Shown here: piece by piece, positions 57,201 through 64,000 of the stretch
Numbering within the stretch: position 1 is the first letter of the stretch
Layout of the letters: each line of letters opens with the position of its first letter
Assembly: GCA_963576475.1 (NCBI GenBank)
Contig: OY754977.1
Location: forward strand, 15,424,943 to 15,488,942
Direction: 5' to 3'
Length of the DNA stretch: 64,000 nucleotides
Origin: Molanna angustata
Taxonomy: Eukaryota > Arthropoda > Insecta > Trichoptera > Molannidae
Notes under the pieces: generated by a model
Databases searched by the model: none
What the model was told of the DNA's origin: nothing
What the model saw: the letters and a program-made list of their open reading frames with translations, nothing else
Made by a program: the position numbers and the translations under genes

Positions 57201-59212
57201 CTTTTGTTTTATTTAAAAGTGATATACGTCTCTGAAATTAATTTGTTAACTGATCCGGATAAGAAAAAGGGTGTTCCGTTCCAGAGTGACTTATACAAAA
57301 ACTATTGTCAAATTATCAGTGGCAAATTAGAAGATTCTTTAGCGAACGATTTAAAAATGTGCCAAGAGTGTGACGTTAACATGTTATTATGGCTCATCCC
57401 CGATGTATTCAGAGAGTTTAAGGATGTAGCTCAGAATCACATACAAATTTTGCACGTCGTTGTGTCTACTATTGACGCTCGACAACTGCAGGATCTCGTC
57501 TGTCAGACGTTGCAGGGCAATCTGCTCATGTTTAAATCAGAAGATATAATGGCAGTTTTGACTGCCAGTCTTTCGTGGGAAACATTCGAGCAGTACTGTC
57601 TCTGGCAGTTGCTGACTGCGCACGATATATCCATCGACGATGTCCTCCCCATTCTGCCAAAATTAGAGTTTGACAGTCACGCAGAAGCCCTGACGTCCAT
57701 CTTACTCATGCTGAAGCAAGAGAGACCGACAACTGAAGTTTTGAGGCAGCTCTTCTGTCGGGAAGTAGCCGGAGTGGAGGGAGATGCGTTTGTGACATCG
57801 GCACTAATGTACTGGTGCCAAGATTACGAAGACAAACTGGGTGACCTAGTGTCTGCGTTGCTCAGTACTCGATATCCAGGAACAAGTCCAAACAAAAGAA
57901 AACGATCTGGAAAACACACAATACCTCCACACTTACCTCCTACAGCAAATCAAGTAAGTGTTATTTAAATATTTTTTTATGTACACATATTTAATGAATA
58001 TTTCTATATTTTAAATATATAGCAAATAGAAGAATCAACCTTTGTAGCACAGTTAAATTTCTGATAAATTAAAGTTTATCTAAGGGATTTTCAATATTAA
58101 AGAAAATCTTAAGGACTGATTAAATTTATGATATCGAGTTCAGAAATGACTCTCTTTCAAAGTTAAGTTGGTTGTTAATTTTATTAACAACCAACTTAAT
58201 AAAATTAACAACCAACTTCTTATTTTTCATTTATTTTTATATTGTTTATAAGTACTGTCCGATCGCAATAATTTTTATATCAATAGATAGATAAACGCGT
58301 ATATATTATGAATTTTTTTTCGCAGTAGTACAATATTTATACCACTGTGAAGTGTGAATGTGGCAAGTTGCGATAGTATTATTCTTTATAATTTGCTTTC
58401 AAAACACTAGTAGTTTGGAGGCAGAATTGACACCTGGGGGGCAAGTCTGCCTCCAAACTACGAAATCAAAACCCCAGTGATTACCCATATCATGGATATA
58501 ATTATCGTATGGAGTTCTATGACATCTAAAGATACTGTAGAACTCCATATAATAATTATATCCATGATATGGGTAATCACGAGGGTTTTGATTTCGCCGA
58601 TTGAACCAGACTTGCCCCCCTGGTGGAGTTTCGGAAATTCAAATTGTGTCAAAAAACTAACAAATTGTAATGGATTTGTCCATACATTTATTTTTTAAAG
58701 CTTTACAGCCAAAATTTTTTATTTTTCTCGTAATATATATGCGTTTATCTATCTATTGATATAAAAATGATTGCAATCGGCGAGGGACAGTACATGTAAA
58801 CAATTACCCAAGAAAATGTCAAACATGTGATTATCCCAAATATATCAAAACAATATCAATATTAAACATTATAACCGAAAGATACAAAAAAGCTGGAATA
58901 TTACAAATCTACTTTTAAATGTTTTCTAGTTTTTTCTCAATTGTCGATTATTAATTTTTATCATTTAAGTCAGTTGTCTTGTGAAACATAAGTACATAAG
59001 TTTGTCAGTGGTATTGATAATTATTGTGATGTTTGATTGAATTTTGTATTAAATGTATTTAAGTAATGCATTGTTTGCAATTCCAGATTCTAGGTCACTT
59101 GGAGCAGATGAGAGTGTGCTGCTTTAGACAGAATGATATGTCATTTTATAACCTGGAATCAATGCAAAAAGCTCTTCAGCAAGCTCAATCCAATAGTAAT
59201 GAAAACGTTAAG
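54227..59212 (+). CDS. IntS3: Integrator complex subunit 3 (3' partial)
   Basis: Exons 54227-54301, 54504-55243, 56057-57953 and 59087-59212 join in frame to 946 codons; the C-terminal tail (about 100 residues in the human protein) is off the window. Exon 1 (MEQAKTNTPRLFVSS...KDELEE) continues into RYERAYSYLQ. Family blocks include [122 protein letters not shown] and WETFEQYCLWQLL. Between about residues 490 and 630 is a non-conserved acidic and Ala/Pro-rich segment (EEEEPPLVI, DTDDDD). Integrator cleaves snRNA and terminates short transcripts; INTS3 also forms the SOSS complex at DNA breaks. All splice junctions are GT-AG; exon 4 has a weak donor GTTGGT. Confidence 0.95.
55300..55445 (+). 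mobile_element. LINE C-terminal fragment in INTS3 intron 2
   Basis: Plus strand reads DRELAAQGVPQETTKNRRLW then RLLTRRPDPR and GIEGQE. The pattern 'NR..WR.LTRR.DP' is typical of the very end of insect LINE ORF2 proteins. Short and isolated. Confidence 0.5.
55446..56056. other. INTS3 intron 2 remainder
   Basis: AT-rich, ends in a T tract and ATCAG acceptor at 56052-56056. Contains AATTTGCAATGGTAAGTTAT-type local repeats at 55610-55650; nothing else is recognised. Confidence 0.4.
58160..58222. repeat. Small inverted repeat
   Basis: AAGTTGGTTGTTAATTTTAT is followed by its inverse ATAAAATTAACAACCAACTT, with one extra copy of the right arm. It sits just left of the TA-flanked MITE in INTS3 intron 3. 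Confidence 0.75.
58255..58790. mobile_element. mariner-like MITE with TA target site and nested foldback
   Basis: TA at 58253-58254 and 58791-58792. Ends CTGTCCGATCGCAAT and ATTGCAATCGGCGAGGGACAG continue into about 55-bp arms (TTTTTATATCAATAGATAGA TAAACGCG). The arms differ by a short indel near the tip. It carries the foldback element 58436-58620. It lies in INTS3 intron 3. Confidence 0.85.
58436..58620. mobile_element. Foldback MITE 'GGCAAGTCT', copy 2
   Basis: GGGGGGCAAGTCTG and CAGACTTGCCCCCC (reading through CCAGACTTGCC) bound a long inverted repeat: GATTACCCATATCATGGATA against TATCCATGATATGGGTAATC, and ATGGAGTTCTA against TAGAACTCCAT. Same family as 17478-17659. Confidence 0.88.
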
Positions 59213-59892
59213 GTTGGTTTTTGTATACCTTTTGCTCTTATTTTGCTTTTGCCAAACATTTTGAAAATTTTCAACTTGGAGGGGGACAGTTAGCGCACAC
59301 ACGTCATTGGACCAACGAAACTATTAACCCTATTTGCGTCATTTTAAAAATAATATATTTCTGTTCTTGTGTGAATTCTATCACTTTTATATACACTGTG
59401 TAAAATGAGGAGTGGATCATCCAATGCAGGGCAGTAGGGGTCCTCAATACCTATTGATTTAGCCCCCATTTATTTTCAGCGATATTTGGTGGTTCAAATT
59501 AGATTTCTTCATACGTTGCTATAACTTTGTGGCACATTTTAAATATTTTCGCAAATACTACTCACTTTAGCTGAACTATTAGGTCTACGACCATATTTTT
59601 TTTCTGAGGATATTTGAATAGTGATCCTTATGTGAAACAATACCGCTGTGAGTCAGCACCCAATAACTTTTCGATTTTTAAAATAAAAATTATGCAATCC
59701 TCAATTTTCCACTAACTTTTAAGGGCTCAAATGCAACTAGTATTTTTAAATTTCATTGAATTTGGTTTGTTTATTGGACTTTGATTACTTTCTCATTGAT
59801 CCCAATTAGCTGCCTGTTGAACACTCCTATCCATAAATTTACACTAAACTGGTGTTGGAAGACCGCCTATTACTTATGATGCATCATATCTT
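59213..59892. other. INTS3 intron 4, nothing recognised
   Basis: Begins with donor GTTGGT. No convincing next INTS3 exon is seen here or further right. TTCAGCGATATTTGGTGG at 59476 could encode FSDIW but does not continue the family pattern. Confidence 0.4.
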
Positions 59893-60055
59893 CTTCATAG
59901 TAACAATCCTAGGATTGGTTTGCACCAAGCATTCCATCTCTTCACATATCTCTGTTGTCCGCCAGCCTCTTCATCTCTTGGTAGCTGCTATGGCGCACAA
60001 TCACTAATCACCTGGTCGATATATATAACTGTCTCTAGGGCGACCTCTATAGTCA
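59893..60055. mobile_element. Dispersed repeat F, copy 3
   Basis: 'CCTAGGATTGGTTTGCACC', TGTTGTCCGCCAGCCTCTTC and TAGGGCGACCTCTATAG in order, as at 645 and 18829. Confidence 0.65.
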
Positions 60056-60126
60056 TATATATTTGTCTTTAGTTTTTCCCAATCTTCACCACTTATAGGG
60101 ATTCTGTAATACCTTTTCGGATGTTC

Positions 60127-61441
60127 TTTTTACTCTCCACACTGTGGAATAGGGGAGAGTCATGATTTCGCAAAATTTAAGCGTATTTTTTTTACATCAA
60201 TTTCTCAATGGTAATCATGTAGAGAATGCACACTATGAGTTTCGTCATGATGTGTTTGTGTGTATGGCGTATACGGCGTGTACGCCTTATCTTTTTTTTG
60301 TCCTCTCTACAGCCCGAACTATTAGTCCGATTGACTTCATATTTACATCATATGTGTAAAGTGCATAGACCTAGAGCTGATTAGTTTTCCATAGACAACC
60401 GTTAATTTCTTCTCTATGATTTTATTATTTATTATGTTGTTTTTTTTTGTGTCCTCTCTACAGCCCAAACTATAAGTCCGATTGACTTCATATTGATATC
60501 ATATGTGTTAAGTCCATAAACTTAGAGCTGATTAGTTTTCCATAGACAACGGTTCATTTTTCTCAATGTTTCTTTATGATTTCATCTATTAAAACTGAAA
60601 AAATGCTCTCACAACCTGGAAATTAGAGATATTTTAATTTGGTTTCAACTGTTTATACAACACCAAGAATCTTCATAAAATTTTATTCAAAGTTAGTCAA
60701 TGTTAAAAGAAAAATATTCAACGGTTTCAATAATTATATTTTATTTAATGGATTTTTGTATTAAACTTATATGTAACAAGAGAATTTTTTTATGTTTGGC
60801 AATGTTCAGTTCTATGATTTCATATTGATATAAGAATATTAATAGCTTGAACTTAGAACTGATTAGCTTTTCATAGATATCATAAAATTTCTTCATATAT
60901 GATATCACGTGTCAAAATTGTCGAAATGCTCTAACGGTCTTTAAAACAAAATTTATCTGCTTTTATTAAAATATATCATACAACATAAGCATTCTTCACC
61001 ATACTGCATTAATAGTTTGTCTAAAAATATACTATCGTTAGAAAATTTATATTCCTGGTAGTAAAATTTAGAATGAATAAAAATGTATCTAATAAGATAA
61101 ATTTCTTATGTATGGAAAAGTTCAGTAATTTGATTTCATGTTATAATGTAAAGAGCTTGAACAAAGAACTGATTAGCTTTTCATAAATAACAAAAAAATT
61201 CTTCATATGATATACATACATACCATCACGCCACGTGATATCACAAGTCAAAATTGTCAAAATGCTCTAACGGTCTTTAAAACAAAATTTATCTGCTTTT
61301 ATTAAAATATTTCATACAACATAAGCATTCTTCAACATACTGCATTAGTTTGTCTATCTTAACATAAAAATATACTATCGTTAGAAAAAATAAACGCTTA
61401 CTATGGTGTGGAGAGTTTAGTGTTGGCCACAACCCACTCGT
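60127..61441 (-). mobile_element. Family A, copy 3 (reverse)
   Basis: Starts TTTTTACTCTCCACACTGTG (the family's right end reversed) and ends GGTGTGGAGAGTTTAGTGTT GGCCACAACCCACTCGT (left end reversed). Contains two units of the 313-bp sequence and a 23-bp insertion at 61213-61235. About 1.3 kb, non-coding. Confidence 0.8.
61213..61235 (-). mobile_element. 23-bp insertion of a LINE 3' tail
   Basis: TACATACATACCATCACGCC ACG interrupts a family A unit. The direct repeat TGATA lies at 61208-61212 and 61236-61240. Uninterrupted units elsewhere read CATATGATATCACG at this point. The inserted bases equal the LINE tail also inserted at 36078. Confidence 0.75.
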
Positions 61442-61449
61442 TTTGTATA

Positions 61450-61925
61450 GATATTTTGTGCTATCATCCTCAAGTAGCTTGATATTATATTTTTTTACTA
61501 ATTTGGTAGGTTTCTTTATGTGTTTTGGTTTTTATATGATTTTCTTCATAACCACGTGGTGATACAGATTTCAACATTTGCAGATGTTAGGGAGCGGATG
61601 TCAGCTATTTGGTATGGATGTATAGGTCTGTTGGTGATATGAAAAGCTGCCTCGGCTGTTAAGAAAAGTGTATTTATGTTGTTCCCTTTGATGAAAGAAT
61701 GTGTTATTTATTTGTGACCAATTTCAGGCACAAAAGTCCAACGAAGATTCACCATTATCATTCAGAATTTCCTCATTGAATCTTTGCATAATTCTGTTGA
61801 GCATGTTGTTTCCAATTTTGGCGTCAAAATCTCCCATTATTATGCACAACTTATGTGTTTGATGTATGTTATTCAGAACATGCTGTACTTTGTCATAGAA
61901 CACTTCTGTTTACTGTTTAGGTTTA
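61450..61925 (-). pseudogene. LINE endonuclease (APE-type) fragment
   Basis: Minus strand reads EVFYDKVQHVLN, then LCIIMGDFDAKIGNNMLNRI, then FNEEILNDNGESSLDFC (about 61920-61725), and further LTNRPIHPYQIADIRSL-like residues (about 61660-61590). GDFDAKIG contains the catalytic 'GDFNA' type motif of APE endonucleases of RTE-like LINEs. Frames are broken, so it is a dead fragment. Confidence 0.7.
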
Positions 61926-61989
61926 TTTATTTATTTATTTAAGGGACAAATACAGTCTTATAAAAAAAACTGAAAAAATACACTATGAA

Positions 61990-62065
61990 ATGAAAAAAAG
62001 ACAGCAAATATTGCTTCTCTGGGTTGGAAACACTGGTTAGTTGGAAGAAATTTCCATACGGCAAT
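61990..62065 (+). mobile_element. SINE family 2 / LINE tail fragment
   Basis: CTGGGTTGGAAACACTGGTT, AGTTGGAAGAAATTTCC and ATACGGCAATAAACTCGCC match the 3' part of the SINEs at 20740 and 21670 in the opposite orientation. Confidence 0.5.
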
Positions 62066-62203
62066 AAACTCGCCACTTGCGCAGGGTGCAAGGAAGTTTT
62101 AAAAATCAGGGGCATTAGTGATTATAATGTGTGTTATATGAATTTTTCCATTTTAATGATACTTTGAGAATTCTGCCATTCACATTTTATATATACTCTA
62201 TAT

Positions 62204-64000
62204 CAGGGGTCTCCAAACTACAGCCCGAGGGCCACATCCGGCCCGCGGACAGTATTTGTCCGGCCCGCGGAGAGCTAGCATACTTGAAAACTCCTTTTAG
62301 AGAACGTATTTTTTATAGCAAATTAAATTTAGTTTACTGAAGTATTCTAATTTTATGTTGAATAATTATTAATATGACATCTACATTGATATGGTCATGG
62401 GCTAACTACTCATAACATTGTTGTAGGCTTATTGTTATTGTTTTTGTGATAAGTTGGATAAAGAAACACAGAATTGTAATGAGTAAAGACATGTATAATA
62501 TGCAGAAAATTTAACTTCAGTATATAATAACTAACAAATTATTGAAATGAATCCAATTAACATTTTATACGTTTTAAATAAAAACATAACTTATAACAAG
62601 CATAATGACATATGAAATACTAATGAGATTTATGTAATTGAGATTTTCCACTGACAATAGTTTGTAGTTGTGGACTAGTTTTACTTGTACCAATTATTAA
62701 AAGAGATTTAAGATGCTCATCAGTTAATTTAGATCTGTAAACATTTTTTGTGTACTTCATTTTGGAGAAGGTCTTCTCACACAAATAAGTAGTACCAAAA
62801 ACAGAAAACAGCCCACCAGCAAATTTATGCAAATTATCAAATTGTGTCAGTGGAAGACTCTTATAAAATTTCAACAAAGATGAGTTTTGATATTTGTTCT
62901 TAATTATATCACTGCACTGTAGATCAATCATTTCCATTTGAAGTTCCGGGGCTAGGGTTTCAATGTCAGTATCAAAAGGATTCTGAAAAATCTTAATTTG
63001 ATTCGCAATGGCATCAAAGTCCGAGAAACGAGTATCAAAATTTATTTTCAAAGCACTCAAAGTTTCGATTGCAAAATCGATAGGAAACTCAGTCTCAGTG
63101 GTGTGGCTGAATATTTCACATGTTTTAAAATGTGAAAAACATTTACTTCGTAGTTGTGATTGAAACAGTATCAATTTCTTCCGGAATGATTTGATATTAG
63201 TGTATAAATCAGGATGATGCTGGTTTTCTCCTTGCAATCTCAAATTCAGTTCGTTCACATGTTTTGTCAAATCAACATAGAATGCTAACTTCCACAGCCA
63301 TGCGTTGTTTTGTAATTCAGTAAGAGGGCGATGCTTTTCATTCAAAAAAATTTCACTGCTCGAAGTTCAAAAAAGCGCTGAAGGTCTTTCCCACAACTAA
63401 GCCAACGTACGGCAGTATGATAAGGTAAGTCATTTTCTCCAATCTCTTCAATAAATTGTCGGAATTGTCGGTGATTCAGCCCAAAAGATCTGATAAAATT
63501 AACAGTTGATATGACTGGTTTCAGAACTTCAGACATATCCAAACATTTTCCGCACAAAGACTGTTGATGAATGATACAATGTAAGACTAATGCTTTTGAA
63601 CCACCGTCATTTTCTACAGCCTTTGACACAAGAGCGACCACTCCTTTATCTTTCCCACTCATGTTTTTGCCTCCATCAGTTGTAATACATTTCAAGTTTT
63701 TCCATCGAAGGTTCTTTTGATTAATGGCCATTTCAACTCCTTTAAAAATATCTGTACCAGTAGTTGTGCCATGAATACTATACATATCAAGAAGTTCTTC
63801 ATGCACTTCATAGCTTTTATCTACTCCTCGAATATAAATCAACACCTGAGCAGTATCTGACACATCCGTTGACTCATCCAAGGCCAAAGAAAACCACTCA
63901 ACATGTCCATTTTTGTCGAACAGTTGAGAGGATATTTTTTCAGCAATGTTTTCTACCCTTCGAGCCACAGTGTTTGCTGACATACTGGCTACTGCAATTA
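62204..64000. mobile_element. hAT transposon, one end and transposase (right end off window)
   Basis: The terminus CAGGGGTCTCCAAACTACAG then CCCGAGGGCC and GGCCCGCGGA at 62204 is the type of GC-rich hAT end. The candidate left 8-bp target duplication is CTCTATAT (62196-62203); its partner is beyond 64000. It encodes the transposase of the next entry. Confidence 0.8.
62620..64000 (-). pseudogene. hAT transposase (ZBED/GTF2IRD2-like), frameshifted and 5' partial
   Basis: Two minus-strand frames, 64000-63342 and 63345-62620, carry consecutive parts of one transposase. The first has LDESTDVSD (first catalytic Asp), CITTDGGKNM (second Asp), VLHCIIHQQSLCGK and TAVRWLSCG. The second has AFYVDLTKHVNELN and the C-terminal hAT dimerisation region with the last acidic residue (CEKTFSKMKY, RSKLTDEHLKSLL). 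They meet at a run of seven T on the coding strand near 63350, where a one-base change shifts the frame and creates a stop. Reading is open to the window edge, so the N-terminus (BED-type zinc finger expected) is missing. The downstream frame is otherwise intact, so the break is recent or a sequencing error. Confidence 0.85.

Noticed and set aside
59470..59510. Possible next INTS3 exon (FSDIW...)
   Set aside because: The acceptor-like TTTTCAG is followed by residues that leave the family pattern after three positions and soon hit a stop.

Overview
The window looks like nuclear DNA of an insect, most probably a moth or butterfly. It is AT-rich, its genes are split into short exons separated by long introns with GT-AG borders, and it is crowded with transposon debris. 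Repeat tails of the type 'GGAAGAAATTGCC...GGCAATAAG', tRNA-headed SINEs and piggyBac-type TTAA elements fit Lepidoptera; the order-level call is an inference.

Four host genes can be read exon by exon. (1) 1754-15771 (+): a FEM1A/C-type ankyrin-repeat protein (fem-1), substrate receptor of a CUL2 ubiquitin ligase. Eight exons are present and the 5' end lies left of the window. (2) 23821-38079 (-): an hnRNP M / rumpelstiltskin-type RNA-binding protein with three RRMs. Ten coding exons join to exactly 510 codons including the stop. (3) 48278-50502 (-): an unrecognised small protein of 108 residues in two exons, the first only 15 coding bases long. (4) 54227-59212 (+): Integrator complex subunit 3 (INTS3); four exons give 946 codons and the 3' end is off the window. 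fem-1 and the hnRNP M gene converge on an 8-kb intergenic stretch. The small gene and INTS3 are divergent, with 3.7 kb between their start codons. No functional link between neighbours is visible.

The rest is mobile and satellite DNA. At least twelve tandem arrays (periods about 20, 43/47, 51, 54, 58, 62, 68, 68, 78, 100, 133 and 313 bp) lie mostly inside introns, many nearly uniform. Several have a visible origin: the 51-bp array is an amplified piece of a non-LTR retroelement, and the 313-bp array is an amplified internal unit of a dispersed element called family A here. Other elements include TTAA-flanked piggyBac-like elements (32865-33176, 36254-36772, 48787-50235), a hAT MITE with a perfect 8-bp target duplication (38876-39688), a mariner-like TA-flanked MITE (58255-58790), foldback elements, a PIF/Harbinger transposase fossil (40119-40690), several LINE fragments, two SINE families, and a frameshifted hAT transposase running off the right edge.

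The most unusual observations are a traceable retroelement-to-minisatellite conversion with a nested piggyBac MITE and a related empty site; 23-bp and 32-bp insertions of only the extreme 3' tail of a LINE, each with a target-site duplication; and a fem-1 intron that is almost entirely one family-A copy. No CRISPR array, bacterial operon or defence system is present.
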